A stretch of DNA of 64,000 nt from Solilutibacter silvestris (GTDB taxonomy: Bacteria; Pseudomonadota; Gammaproteobacteria; Xanthomonadales; Xanthomonadaceae), in assembly GCF_002895945.1 (NCBI RefSeq), contig NZ_NPZB01000001.1, positions 449,501 through 513,500 on the forward strand. Direction: 5' to 3'. The translations under genes were made by a program, and so were the position numbers. Shown here piece after piece: positions 47,303 to 57,124 of this stretch (within the stretch, counting starts at the first letter, position 1; each line of letters starts with the position of its first letter). The notes beneath the pieces were generated by a model. That model searched no databases. It was not told where the DNA came from and saw only the letters and a list, made by a program, of their open reading frames with translations.

Positions 47303-47353
47303 CATTTTGATCCGGGTATAAAATGATGGCGTATCTTTCCAAGATCCCGCCTG

Positions 47354-47950
47354 ATGTCCTGGAACCTCCACACCCGTTGCACCGCTTTCGTTGACGGCCA
47401 GCGCGTCGCCGCCGGCGAGTTGCGCCATGTCGCGATCAAGGCCAAACAGGCCGTGGATGCGCGCGCAGAAGCCCGGCTGCTGGTCTTCGATGATCGCGAT
47501 GGCAGCCAGATCGAGCTGGATTTGCGCGGCAACATGTCCGACCTGATGCAACGCCTCAGTGGCGACGCGCCGATCACCCCGCCGCAGGATGAAACGCCGA
47601 TCCGTCGCGGCCGTGGTCGCCCGCGTTTGGGCGTGACCGCGCGCGAAGTCACGCTGCTGCCGCGCCATTGGCAATGGTTGAACGCGCAACCCGGTGGGGC
47701 CTCGGTGGCGCTGCGCAAACTGGTGGAAGACGCGCGCCGCCGCAACGCCGAGTCGGATCGCGCCCGCGGCTGCCAGGAAGCGGCCTATCGCTTCATGCAT
47801 GCGATGGCCGGCGATCTGCCCGGCTTCGAGGACGCCACCCGCGCGCTGTTCGCGCAGGATGTCGCCGCGCTCGAACAACACATGGTCGGCTGGCCCGACG
47901 ATATCCGCGAGCATGCGTTGATGCTCGCTGCCGACGCGCTGCACCACTGA
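47354..47950 (+). CDS. DUF2239 family protein
   Basis: A 198-residue cytosolic protein matching the DUF2239 family by layout: a start with CTAFVDGQRVAAGEL, a middle RRGRGRPRLGVTAREVTLLPRHWQWL segment (about 83-109) and a C-terminal helical part (QEAAYRFMHAMAGDLPGFEDATRALF). The RGRGRPRLG piece is AT-hook-like and may bind nucleic acid. Biological role is not established. The MFS gene follows 8 nt later. Confidence 0.85.
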   Translation: MSWNLHTRCTAFVDGQRVAAGELRHVAIKAKQAVDARAEARLLVFDDRDGSQIELDLRGNMSDLMQRLSGDAPITPPQDETPIRRGRGRPRLGVTAREVTLLPRHWQWLNAQPGGASVALRKLVEDARRRNAESDRARGCQEAAYRFMHAMAGDLPGFEDATRALFAQDVAALEQHMVGWPDDIREHALMLAADALHH

Positions 47951-47958
47951 GATCCCGA

Positions 47959-49239
47959 ATGGACATCACCCCACTGCCGCAGGTGCGTCGCGCCGCCGTT
48001 GCCTTCATCTTCATCACCGTCATGCTCGATGTGCTGGCGATCGGCGTGATCATCCCGGTGCTGCCGCACATCATCAAGGACATGGCCGGTGGCAGCTTCA
48101 TCGAAGCCACGCGCTGGAGCGGCTGGTTCGGCACCGCCTTCATGGTGATGCAATTCGTGTTCACGCCGGTGCAGGGCGCGCTGTCCGACCACTTCGGCCG
48201 CCGTCCGATCATCCTGTTGTCGAACCTCGGCCTTGGCCTCGACTTCATCCTGATGGCGCTGGTGAACACGTTGCCGTTGCTGTTCATCGGACGGATCATT
48301 TCCGGCATCACCTCGGCCAGCTTCAGCACCGCGAATGCCTACATCGCCGATGTCACGCCGTTCGAGAAACGCGCCGCAGCTTTCGGAATGATGGGTGCGG
48401 CGTTCGGGCTCGGTTTCATCATTGGCCCAGCATTGGGCAGCACGTTGTCGCACTGGGGACCGCGCGTGCCGTTCTGGGGCGCGGCGGTCCTTTCGCTGGC
48501 CAACTTCTGCTACGGCCTGTTGGTGTTGCCGGAATCGCTGCCGAAGGATCGTCGCGTCGCCACCGACTGGAAGCGCGCGAATCCGGTCGGTTCGCTGATG
48601 CTGCTCAAGCGCTATCCGCAAGTGTTCACCATGGCGTGGGTGGTGTTCCTGTTTGCGCTGGCGCAATTCGCCTACAACAGCACCTTCGTGCTCAATGTCG
48701 ATTACCGCTTCCATTGGGGTGAACAGCAGGTCGGCTACGTGCTGGGGCTGGTCGGCGTGCTCACCGCGGTGGTGCAGGGTTTCCTGGTCGGCAAGATCAT
48801 CAAGAAACTGGGGGAACGCCGCGCGCTCTTGGTCGGCACCTTGTGCGGGCTGATCGCGCTCACCGGCTATGGCCTGACCTCGCACGGCTGGGTCTTCCTT
48901 GCGCTGATGCCGCTCGGTGCGTTGATGGGCATGGCCGGACCGGTGGTGCAATCGGTGATGACGCGCCAGGTCGATCCGCACGAACAGGGGCGCTTGCAGG
49001 GTGCGCTGGCGTCGTTGCAGAGCGTCGCCGGGATGATCGGGCCGCTGCTGTTCACCGGCGTGTTCGCCCACTTCATCGATCCGAAGACGCCGCTGCAGAT
49101 CCCCGGTTCGCCCTTCCTGCTGGCGGCGCTGCTGGTTGCGCTGGCGTTGGTGGTGGCGTGGAAGAGCATGCGCGGCACGCCCGTAGCGGCAGTCGAGGAA
49201 TTGCCGGTGGCCGCGCCACAGGAAGTCCTCCCGCCCTGA
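47959..49239 (+). CDS. MFS transporter, TCR/Tet type
   Basis: A 426-residue, 12-helix major-facilitator protein. The TetA-like features are VMLDVLAIGVIIPVLPHI in helix 1 (about 18-35), the loop motif GALSDHFGRRPIILLS (motif A) and GRIISGITSASFSTANAYIADV (motif C region). Related proteins are drug/H+ antiporters that export tetracycline or other compounds; the actual substrate here is unknown and resistance should not be assumed. ATG 47959 is chosen since the DUF2239 gene ends just before it. Confidence 0.9.
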   Translation: MDITPLPQVRRAAVAFIFITVMLDVLAIGVIIPVLPHIIKDMAGGSFIEATRWSGWFGTAFMVMQFVFTPVQGALSDHFGRRPIILLSNLGLGLDFILMALVNTLPLLFIGRIISGITSASFSTANAYIADVTPFEKRAAAFGMMGAAFGLGFIIGPALGSTLSHWGPRVPFWGAAVLSLANFCYGLLVLPESLPKDRRVATDWKRANPVGSLMLLKRYPQVFTMAWVVFLFALAQFAYNSTFVLNVDYRFHWGEQQVGYVLGLVGVLTAVVQGFLVGKIIKKLGERRALLVGTLCGLIALTGYGLTSHGWVFLALMPLGALMGMAGPVVQSVMTRQVDPHEQGRLQGALASLQSVAGMIGPLLFTGVFAHFIDPKTPLQIPGSPFLLAALLVALALVVAWKSMRGTPVAAVEELPVAAPQEVLPP

Positions 49240-49331
49240 TCGATCCACGCGATCGGGAGGTGACTTCCGGCACGGGTGCGGCGCTGGCCGCTGCGTAGGA
49301 TGGGACGGTTATCCACCGGAGCCCGCCCATC

Positions 49332-51239
49332 ATGTTGCGCCGCAGCCTGCCCGCCCTCGCCATCCTCCCCCTTGCACTCGCGTCCGCCCTCGCCCAGGCA
49401 CAGGTTCCCGAACCGAAGGACGTCGATTTCCCCGGCGGCCCGGTGACCATCGAAGTCGATGCCACCGATCTCGCCCAGCGCATCTTCCGGGTGAAGGAAA
49501 CCATCCCGGCCAGCCCGGGCACGTTGACGCTGCTGTATCCGCAGTGGATCCCCGGCCAGCACAGCCCGAGCGGCCCGATCGACAAGATGGCGGGCTTCGT
49601 GTTCACCGCCAATGGCAAGCGCCTGGCCTGGAAGCGCGATCCCGCCAACGTCTATGCCTTCAATGTCGAAGTGCCGGCCGGCGTTTCCAGCGTGACTGCC
49701 GAATACCAGTTCCTGTCGGCGACCAGCAGTGCCGAAGGCGGCGCGCAGATGACGCCGAAGTTGCTCAACCTGAAGTGGAACACCGTGCTGTTGTATCCGG
49801 CCGGTTACTACGGCGCACGCATTCCGTTCGTGGCCAAGGTGCGCTACCCGACCGGCTGGACGGCGTTCACCGCGCTCGATGTCGCCTCGCGTGCCGGCGA
49901 CGTCGTCACCTACAAGCAGGAACCGTTCGACATCCTCGTCGATTCGCCGGTGTTCGCCGGTCGTTACGCCAAGGACTACGACCTGACGCCGGAAGGCAGC
50001 AAGGTGCCTGTGCATCTCAGCGTGGTCGCCGACGAGCCCGACCAGCTGATCGCCAAGCCCAAGCATCTCGACCAGCACAAGGAACTGGTGCGCCAGGCGC
50101 TCAAGCTCTACGGCGCCCAGCACTACGATCACTACAACCTGCTGTTCTCGCTGTCGAACCAATTGACCGGCAACGGCCTCGAACACCAGCGCTCCAGCGA
50201 GAACGGCGTCGATACCGCCTACTTCAAGGACTGGAACGAAAAGGACGGCAGCTATGATCTGTTGCCGCACGAATACACCCACTCGTGGAACGGCAAGTAC
50301 CGTCGCGGCGCCGACCTGTGGGTGCCGAACCTCAATACGCCGATGCAGGATTCGTTGCTGTGGGTGTACGAAGGCCAGACCCAGTACTGGGGCAACGTGC
50401 TGGCCGCGCGTTCCGGCCTGCGCCCGATGGATCGCTCGCGCGACACCCTCGCCATGGTCGTCGCCACCTATCAGGACAACCGTCCCGGCCTGCAATGGCG
50501 CAGTGTGCAGGACACCACCAACGATCCGACCATCGCCCAGCGTCGTCCCAAGCCGTATCGCGGCTGGCAGATGAGCGAGGACTACTACTCCGCCGGCCAG
50601 CTGATCTGGTTGGGCGCCGACGCGATCATCCGCCAGAAGACCAACAACCAGAAGTCGCTGGATGATTTCGCCAAGGCGTTCTTCGGCGTCAACGATGGCG
50701 AATGGCGCAAGCAGAACACCTACAAGTTCGAGGACGTGGTCGGCACGCTCAACGGCGTCGTGCCCTACGACTGGGCCAGCTACCTGCGTGATCGCCTCGA
50801 TGGCCGCGTGCCGTTCGCCAACACCATCGAGTCCACCGGCTGGAAGCTGGTCTACAAGGATGAGCCGAACGCCGCCGCCAAGGCCGGCGGTCGTCGCGGC
50901 GGTGGCGGTGGTGGCGACTTCGTCTATTCCATCGGCCTGATGCTGGACAAGGATGGCAAGGTCGGCGACACGCGCTGGGACAGCCCGGCCTTCAATGCCG
51001 GCATCGGCACCGGTGCCACGATTGTCGCGGTGAACGATGGCGAATACAGCAAGGACGCGCTCTCGGATGCGATCAAGGCGGCCAAGACCGACAAGGCGCC
51101 GATCAAATTGCTGGTCAAGGATTTCGACCGCTACCGCACGGTCAGCCTCGACTACCACGGCGGCCTGCGCTACCCGGCGCTGGAACGCATCCCCAATACT
51201 CAGGATTATCTGACAGACATCTTCTCGCCGAAGAAGTAA
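49332..51239 (+). CDS. M61-family metallopeptidase with PDZ domain
   Basis: A 635-residue exported protein (signal peptide cleaved after LAQAQ) of the M61 glycyl-aminopeptidase group. The zinc site is HEYTH (His313, Glu314, His317) with Glu347 in VYEGQTQYWG as third ligand. An N-terminal beta domain (about 30-190) precedes the catalytic part, and a PDZ-like segment (about 515-600, DKDGKVGDTRWDSPAFNAGI) follows. It probably acts on periplasmic peptides. Single gene. Confidence 0.9.
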   Translation: MLRRSLPALAILPLALASALAQAQVPEPKDVDFPGGPVTIEVDATDLAQRIFRVKETIPASPGTLTLLYPQWIPGQHSPSGPIDKMAGFVFTANGKRLAWKRDPANVYAFNVEVPAGVSSVTAEYQFLSATSSAEGGAQMTPKLLNLKWNTVLLYPAGYYGARIPFVAKVRYPTGWTAFTALDVASRAGDVVTYKQEPFDILVDSPVFAGRYAKDYDLTPEGSKVPVHLSVVADEPDQLIAKPKHLDQHKELVRQALKLYGAQHYDHYNLLFSLSNQLTGNGLEHQRSSENGVDTAYFKDWNEKDGSYDLLPHEYTHSWNGKYRRGADLWVPNLNTPMQDSLLWVYEGQTQYWGNVLAARSGLRPMDRSRDTLAMVVATYQDNRPGLQWRSVQDTTNDPTIAQRRPKPYRGWQMSEDYYSAGQLIWLGADAIIRQKTNNQKSLDDFAKAFFGVNDGEWRKQNTYKFEDVVGTLNGVVPYDWASYLRDRLDGRVPFANTIESTGWKLVYKDEPNAAAKAGGRRGGGGGGDFVYSIGLMLDKDGKVGDTRWDSPAFNAGIGTGATIVAVNDGEYSKDALSDAIKAAKTDKAPIKLLVKDFDRYRTVSLDYHGGLRYPALERIPNTQDYLTDIFSPKK

Positions 51240-51349
51240 TCTGTTTGCCGGAGGGGACCGGGGCGGTCCGCGCGTGAGGCTGATCGTGCCTGGTTAAATC
51301 AGGCATTCACGCGCGGACTGTTACCGTGGATTCGGCAATATCCGGGGAT

Positions 51350-52261
51350 ATGAGAATGCGTACGTGGTGGTTGGCGATCGCGCTGGTACTGGCAGCGTCC
51401 GGTGTCCAGGCGGAAGCCCAGAAGACAACGACCAAGGCGAAGGCGAAACCGGCGGCGGCGGCGGACAAGACGCCGGCCGTGCCCGTTCCGGCAACCCAGC
51501 AGGACATCGATGCCGATGCCGCGATCCTCAAGCCGGGCAGTTTTTCGTGGGCGCCCGAGCGCTCACCGAAGGGGCCGGTGGTGCTGGTGGTGAGCCTGCC
51601 AGAACAGCGCATGCACGTGTACCGCAATGGCGTGCGTATCGCGGTGACCACGGTCAGTACCGGCATCAAGGGCCGCGATACCCCGCCCGGCAGCTATGAA
51701 ATCCTGCAGAAGCAGTTGATGCACCATTCCAATCTGTATGACGACGCGCCAATGCCGTTCATGCAGCGCATCACCTGGGACGGATTGGCGCTGCACGCCG
51801 GCCGCCTGCCTGGCCATCCCGCCAGCCACGGCTGCGTGCGCTTGCCGCGCGCCTTCGCCGAGAAGCTTTACGAGGTGACCAGGGTCGGTGCGCGCGTGGT
51901 GATCAGCGAGGACAGCGGCCTCGGCGATCTCGACAATCTGGTGCATCCGGGCCCGGACGCGCCGATCGATGCAATCAGCGGCCTGCCGCTTCCCGATGTT
52001 GCGGCGGGCGTGTTGCCGGCGCCGAAGCAGCTGGCGACCAGGGACGATGGCACGTCCGGCGGCAAGAAGAAGGCCAAGGACACCGCGACCGAGGATGCTC
52101 CGGCGGTCGATGCTGCCGCAGTCACGCCGCCACCCGAGTCCAAACCTGAACCGTTGCCAACGCCAATTGATGACCCGGCCACGAAGGTGCAGAAGCCGGC
52201 CGACGACAGTAAAAATCAGGAAATTCCGGTTGCGCCGACCCCGGACAAGCCCAGCCGCTAG
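51350..52261 (+). CDS. L,D-transpeptidase (YkuD domain)
   Basis: A protein of about 303 residues with signal peptide (ALVLAASGVQAEA) and a YkuD L,D-transpeptidase domain (about 80-190). The active-site motif is SHGCVRLP, with catalytic Cys at about 162 and the preceding His in LALHAG. Such enzymes form 3-3 peptidoglycan cross-links or attach proteins to the cell wall. The C-terminal 100 residues are Pro/Lys/Ala-rich, probably disordered. ATG 51350 or 51356 is the likely start. A second transpeptidase of another subfamily follows. Confidence 0.88.
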   Translation: MRMRTWWLAIALVLAASGVQAEAQKTTTKAKAKPAAAADKTPAVPVPATQQDIDADAAILKPGSFSWAPERSPKGPVVLVVSLPEQRMHVYRNGVRIAVTTVSTGIKGRDTPPGSYEILQKQLMHHSNLYDDAPMPFMQRITWDGLALHAGRLPGHPASHGCVRLPRAFAEKLYEVTRVGARVVISEDSGLGDLDNLVHPGPDAPIDAISGLPLPDVAAGVLPAPKQLATRDDGTSGGKKKAKDTATEDAPAVDAAAVTPPPESKPEPLPTPIDDPATKVQKPADDSKNQEIPVAPTPDKPSR

Positions 52262-52346
52262 GGCGTTTCCGGCAATCTGAATGGGGTTCCGGAACTGTCC
52301 CGGGATCGCGCATTCAGACAAATCAAGCGCTTGTGCATGTATTGTC

Positions 52347-53204
52347 ATGCACATGAGGAAACTTCACGCGGTCTTCATCTCGCTGGCGGCGTCCACGTTG
52401 GTGAGCTGCTCAACTGTTCCCGAGCATGGTGCGACCGCGTCGTCGTCCGTCGTTGTCGCGCCCGTGGCGCGTCAGGCGCAGGGCGTAATTGAGCGTTTTC
52501 CGGATGCGCCTGCTGCCCAACTCGATCCCAACGCGGCCACGCTGACGAGGCTGGAATCGCTGGCGCCGGAAGCCGATCCCGGCGTGCTGGCGCTGGCGCT
52601 GGAAGCGCGCAACTGCGCGATCCGCAATGGTGAAGTCGATCAGGACGCCAAGCTGGCAGTGATCGACTATTCGCGACCGTCCACCGACAAGCGCCTGTGG
52701 GTGTTCGACGTCGCCCGCGACCAGCTGCTGTTTCGCGAACTGGTCGCCCATGGCCAAGGCAGCGGCGACAACGTCGCCACCCGCTTCTCCAATCAGGACA
52801 ACAGCCACCAGAGCAGCCTTGGCCTGTTCCTGACCGCAGAAACCTATATTGGCAACAACGGCTATTCGCTCAAGCTCGACGGCGTCGAGCGTGGTTTCAA
52901 CGACAACGCCCGTTCGCGCGCCATCGTCATGCACGGTGCGTGGTACGTCAGCCCCGACATGGCGGCGAGCAAGGGCCGCATCGGTCGCAGCCACGGCTGT
53001 CCGGCGCTGAGCCAGGGCATCGCGCGGCGGGTGATCGACACCATGAAGGGCAAGCAGCTGCTGTTCTCCTACGCCAACGACACGGCATGGCTGCATCGCG
53101 GGCAATCCTTCGCCTGCGATGGCCGCAGCGCCGACCAGATCCTTGCCGCCGCCCGCGCGCTGCGTGGTGGTGGCGCGCAACGGGTGGCGGTCGCGGCGCC
53201 GTAG
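52347..53204 (+). CDS. Murein L,D-transpeptidase catalytic-domain lipoprotein
   Basis: A protein of about 285 residues with a short lipoprotein signal (STLVSCS) and a catalytic domain of the murein L,D-transpeptidase family (DUF4950-like/YcbB-related group). The active-site motif is SHGCPALS with catalytic Cys near residue 218; the preceding segment AIVMHGAWYV carries the conserved His. The start is at ATG 52347 or 52353. Adjacent to another L,D-transpeptidase of different type. Confidence 0.85.
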   Translation: MHMRKLHAVFISLAASTLVSCSTVPEHGATASSSVVVAPVARQAQGVIERFPDAPAAQLDPNAATLTRLESLAPEADPGVLALALEARNCAIRNGEVDQDAKLAVIDYSRPSTDKRLWVFDVARDQLLFRELVAHGQGSGDNVATRFSNQDNSHQSSLGLFLTAETYIGNNGYSLKLDGVERGFNDNARSRAIVMHGAWYVSPDMAASKGRIGRSHGCPALSQGIARRVIDTMKGKQLLFSYANDTAWLHRGQSFACDGRSADQILAAARALRGGGAQRVAVAAP

Positions 53205-53224
53205 GGGAATCAACAGTGGACATG

Positions 53225-53251
53225 AAAAACCCCGCTTGATGCGGGGTTTTT
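53225..53251. terminator. Bidirectional intrinsic terminator
   Basis: A GC-rich stem (ACCCCGC with GCGGGGT) around TTGAT, with an A run before and a T run after, so it can end transcription of the transpeptidase gene on the plus strand and of the convergent oxidoreductase gene on the minus strand. Confidence 0.9.
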
Positions 53252-53272
53252 CGTTTCAGCAAGAGTGACGAA

Positions 53273-56200
53273 TCACGCCACCTGCACCACCCGCAGCGGG
53301 TTGCGCCATTCCTTCAGCAATTCCGCCTCGCGCGCTTTCGCCTGTTCGACATGCGCTTCCTTGATGTGACCGTAGCCGCGAATGTGTTCGGGCACGCTGG
53401 CGATCTCCGCGGCGAGTCCGACGTTGCCGGAATCCAGCGTCTTCAGCAGCGACTCGATGGTTGATTGGTAGTCGGCGATCAACTGGCGTTCCATCTTGCG
53501 TTCGGCGGTGTAGCCGAACACGTCGAAGGTGCCTCCGCGCAGTGACTTCAGCTTCGCCAGTTGCTTGAACGCCTTCATCATCCACGGGCCGTACTGCTTC
53601 TTGATCAGGCGTCCCTTGGCATCCTTCTTGGCGAACAGCGGCGGCGCGAGATGGAGCTTCACGGTGACGTCGCCTTCGAACTGCTGGGCGATGCGGCGCT
53701 GGAATTCGCCGCTGGTATAGAGGCGCGCGACTTCGTATTCGTCCTTGTAGGCCATCAGCTTGAACAGGTAGCGACCGACCGCTTCGGTGAGCACGGTGGA
53801 ACCCGGGGCATGGCGATGTTCGAAATCGCGGACGTTGGCGACGAAGGCGCGATAGTGTTCCGCGTACGCGGCGTCCTGGTAGTCGCCGAGGAAACCGACG
53901 CGGCGCGAGATCACTTCGTCGAGCGAACGCGACAGGCGGGCGTCGTCCAGCGGCAGGTAGGCCACACCTTCGTCGAAGTGTGCCGGCACCTGGCGCAGTT
54001 CGCGTTCCTGGTAGAAGGTCGCGGTCGCCGACAGTCCCGATTCGTGACCTTCGTTGGCGGTCGGCGCCAGCATCGGCAACCGGTGCGGCGTCGCTTCGGC
54101 TTTCGTTGGCGCGTTGTGGACGATGCCGGCGGCTTCGGCCACTGCGGCCATGTCGACCGCGGCGAGACGTCCCCACGCGAACGCGGTCTTGTTCATCGCC
54201 ACTGCGGCGCCGTTCAACTCGACCGCACGCATCAACGCCTCGAACGAAATCGGCACCAGTCCCTGCTGCCACGCATAGCCGAGGATGAACAGGTTGGCGG
54301 CGATGGCATCGCCCATCAACGCGGTCGCGAGCTGCGTTGCATCGACCGTCATCGGCGCCTTGCCGTCGAGCGCAGCGCGCACGGCGGAGATGATGTCGGC
54401 AGCGGGGAACTGCATGTCGGGGCGGGTTGTGAAGGTGCCGGGCATCGCCTCGTAGGTGTTGAGGACCACGGCGGTGCGATCGGCGCGGATCTTCGACAGC
54501 GCCCAGTAATCGTTGACTACCACCATGTCGCAACCAAGCACGAGGTCGGCTTCGCCGGCGGCGATGCGCACGGCGTGGATGTCGTCCGGCGTGCGTGCGA
54601 TGCGGATGTGTGTCGTGACCGCGCCGCCCTTCTGGGCGAGGCCGGTTTGATCGAGCACGCTCGCGCCCTTGGCTTCGAGATGACCGGCCATGCCGAGCAA
54701 CGCGCCGATGGTGACGACGCCCGTGCCGCCGACGCCGGTGATCAGGATGTTCCACGGTTTGTCGAGGTTGGTCTTGAATGCCGGCATCGGAATATCTTCG
54801 AGGCGATGCGCGACATTGGCCTTGCGACCCTTCTTCAACTGGCCGCCTTCGACGGTGACGAAGCTCGGGCAGAAACCTTCGACGCAGCTGAAGTCCTTGT
54901 TGCAGTTCGACTGGTCGATGTCGCGCTTGCGGCCGAATTCGGTTTCCTTGGGCAGCACCGAGACGCAGAACGATTTCTCGCCGCAATCGCCGCAGCCTTC
55001 GCAGACCAGCGAGTTGATGACGACGCGCTTCTGCGGATCGACCAGCTTGCCGCGCTTGCGACGACGACGCTTCTCGGTGGCGCAGGTCTGGTCGTAGATC
55101 AGCACCGAGGTGCCTTTCACCTTGCGCAACTGTTCCTGCACCGCTTCGAGATCACGGCGATCGTGGAACTCGACTTCCTTCGGGAACAGGTAACGCTGGC
55201 GCGTCCACTTGGTGATGTCGTCGGACAGCAGCACGATGGTGTGCACGCCTTCCGCCAGCATCTGTTGCGCGATCTGCGGCACGGTGAGGGTGCCGTCGAC
55301 TGGTTGGCCGCCGGTCATCGCCACCGCATCGTTGTAGAGGATCTTGTAGGTGATGTTGACGCCGGCCGCGATCGACTGGCGGATCGCCAGCGAACCGCTG
55401 TGGAAATAGGTGCCGTCGCCGAGATTCTGGAAGATGTGCTCGGTTTCGGTGAAGGCCGATTGTCCGGCCCACGTCACGCCTTCGCCGCCCATGTGGGTGA
55501 AGGTATCGGTGTCGCGATCCATCCACGTCACCATGTAATGGCAGCCGATGCCGGCCTGTGCGCGCGAACCTTCCGGCACCTTGGTCGAGGTGTTGTGCGG
55601 GCAACCCGAGCAGTAGTGCGGCACGCGCGGGAAGTTGGCGCGCGGCAATGCCAGTTCGCCTTCCTTGCCTTCCATCCATGCCAGCACGTTGCGGATCTGT
55701 TCGGAATCATGGAAACGCTGGATGCGCTGGGCGATGACGGCGGCGATGCGCGCCGGCGTGAGTTCGCCGGTCGACGGCAGGATCCACTCGCCGTTCTCGT
55801 CGTACTTGCCGACGATGCTCGGGCGTGCACCATCGAAGTTGTAGAACAGTTCCTTCATCTGCGACTCGATGAAGCTGTGCTTTTCCTCGACGACGAGAAT
55901 GTCCTGCAGGCCGCGTGCAAACGCACGGATGCCCTGCGGTTCCAGCGGCCAGGTCATCGCCACCTTGTAGACGCGGATGCCGAGATCGGCGCAGGCCTTG
56001 GCGTCGAGTCCGAGGTATTCCAGCGCCTGCAACACGTCGAGATAACTCTTGCCGGTGGTGACGATGCCGAGTCGTGCATTCGGCGAATCGACGACCACGC
56101 GATCGAGCTTGTTCACCCGCGCGAACGCCTGTGCGGCCTTGACCGCGTAACGATGCAGGCGCATTTCCTGATCCAGCGGCGGATCGGGCCAGCGGATATT

Positions 56201-56968
56201 CAAGCCACCCGGCGGCAGTTCGAATTCGTCGTCACCCGGCAGCACGATCTGCTGCGCGAACGGATTGACGTCGACCGAGGCCGACGATTCCACCGTCTCG
56301 GCGATCGTCTTGAAACCGACCCAGCGACCGGTGAAGCGCGACATCGCGAATCCCAGCAGGCCCATCTCGAGGATGTCCTGCACGCCGGCGGGATTGAGCA
56401 CCGGCATCATCGCGCTGACGAATTCGTGTTCGCTGCCGTGGGGCAAGGTCGAGCTGCGGCAGGCGTGGTCGTCGGCGGCCAGCGCCAGCACGCCGCCATG
56501 CCGTGAGGTGCCGGCGGCATTGGCGTGCTTGAACACGTCGCCGCAGCGATCAACGCCCGGACCCTTGCCGTACCACATGCCGAACACGCCATCGACCTTG
56601 GCGCCCGGGAACAGCCCGGTCTGCTGCGTGCCCCAGACCATCGTAGCGCCGAGGTCCTCGTTGAGGCCGGGCTGGAAGCGGATGTCGTTCTGTTCGAGGT
56701 ATTTGCGCGCGCGCCACAGCTCCAGATCGAAGCCACCCAGCGGCGAACCGCGATAGCCGCTGATGAAGCCGGCGGTGTTCAGCCCCGCGGCAACATCGCG
56801 CAGGTGCTGCATCATCGGCAGGCGCACCAACGCCTGCACGCCCGACAGGTAGATGCGGCCTTCGACGCGCGCGTACTTGTCGTCGAGGGTGTAGTCGCGG
56901 TCGTTGACGCCGTGGGTCAGGGTGCCGGCGGCGGATTCGGGGGAGGAAAGTTCTGCGGTGCTGGTCAT
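53273..56968 (-). CDS. Fused indolepyruvate ferredoxin oxidoreductase family protein
   Basis: A 1231-residue single-chain 2-oxoacid oxidoreductase. The N-terminal two thirds carry the pyrimidine-binding and thiamine-diphosphate domains (GCPHNTSTKVPEGSRAQAG, GDGTYFHSGSLAIRQS), then a cysteine-rich ferredoxin-like region (CEGCGDCGEKSFC, SNCNKDFSC) for iron-sulfur clusters, and a gamma-type domain (ITGVGGTGVVTIGALLGMAG). Enzymes of this class convert aryl or branched 2-oxoacids to acyl-CoA in amino-acid degradation. Related full-length fused forms are common in proteobacteria. Single gene, divergent from parA. Confidence 0.92.
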   Translation of the reverse strand: MTSTAELSSPESAAGTLTHGVNDRDYTLDDKYARVEGRIYLSGVQALVRLPMMQHLRDVAAGLNTAGFISGYRGSPLGGFDLELWRARKYLEQNDIRFQPGLNEDLGATMVWGTQQTGLFPGAKVDGVFGMWYGKGPGVDRCGDVFKHANAAGTSRHGGVLALAADDHACRSSTLPHGSEHEFVSAMMPVLNPAGVQDILEMGLLGFAMSRFTGRWVGFKTIAETVESSASVDVNPFAQQIVLPGDDEFELPPGGLNIRWPDPPLDQEMRLHRYAVKAAQAFARVNKLDRVVVDSPNARLGIVTTGKSYLDVLQALEYLGLDAKACADLGIRVYKVAMTWPLEPQGIRAFARGLQDILVVEEKHSFIESQMKELFYNFDGARPSIVGKYDENGEWILPSTGELTPARIAAVIAQRIQRFHDSEQIRNVLAWMEGKEGELALPRANFPRVPHYCSGCPHNTSTKVPEGSRAQAGIGCHYMVTWMDRDTDTFTHMGGEGVTWAGQSAFTETEHIFQNLGDGTYFHSGSLAIRQSIAAGVNITYKILYNDAVAMTGGQPVDGTLTVPQIAQQMLAEGVHTIVLLSDDITKWTRQRYLFPKEVEFHDRRDLEAVQEQLRKVKGTSVLIYDQTCATEKRRRRKRGKLVDPQKRVVINSLVCEGCGDCGEKSFCVSVLPKETEFGRKRDIDQSNCNKDFSCVEGFCPSFVTVEGGQLKKGRKANVAHRLEDIPMPAFKTNLDKPWNILITGVGGTGVVTIGALLGMAGHLEAKGASVLDQTGLAQKGGAVTTHIRIARTPDDIHAVRIAAGEADLVLGCDMVVVNDYWALSKIRADRTAVVLNTYEAMPGTFTTRPDMQFPAADIISAVRAALDGKAPMTVDATQLATALMGDAIAANLFILGYAWQQGLVPISFEALMRAVELNGAAVAMNKTAFAWGRLAAVDMAAVAEAAGIVHNAPTKAEATPHRLPMLAPTANEGHESGLSATATFYQERELRQVPAHFDEGVAYLPLDDARLSRSLDEVISRRVGFLGDYQDAAYAEHYRAFVANVRDFEHRHAPGSTVLTEAVGRYLFKLMAYKDEYEVARLYTSGEFQRRIAQQFEGDVTVKLHLAPPLFAKKDAKGRLIKKQYGPWMMKAFKQLAKLKSLRGGTFDVFGYTAERKMERQLIADYQSTIESLLKTLDSGNVGLAAEIASVPEHIRGYGHIKEAHVEQAKAREAELLKEWRNPLRVVQVA

Positions 56969-57124
56969 GCGGGCGGCCTCGCGCAGGCCCGGACGCGCCG
57001 TGGCGGCGGGTCGGGCGTGAAGGAAAGCGCAATTTTACAGCCTGCGACCTTTCGACGGCCTGCTAAGCCCTCTTGGCGGGGCCGATGCTAAGCTCCGGCC
57101 AGAGCCCATGACAGGTGTTGGTGG

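Noticed and set aside
47299-47324. Sigma-70 promoter TTGACA/TATAAAAT for the DUF2239 gene
   Set aside because: Both boxes are present but only 12-14 bp apart, short of the usual 17, so it is noted within the terminator entry and not listed as a promoter.
53561-56506. A 981-codon open frame on the plus strand opposite the oxidoreductase gene
   Set aside because: It is antisense to a clearly recognised 1231-residue enzyme. Long stop-free antisense frames are common in high-GC DNA and its translation has shadow-like composition with no motifs.
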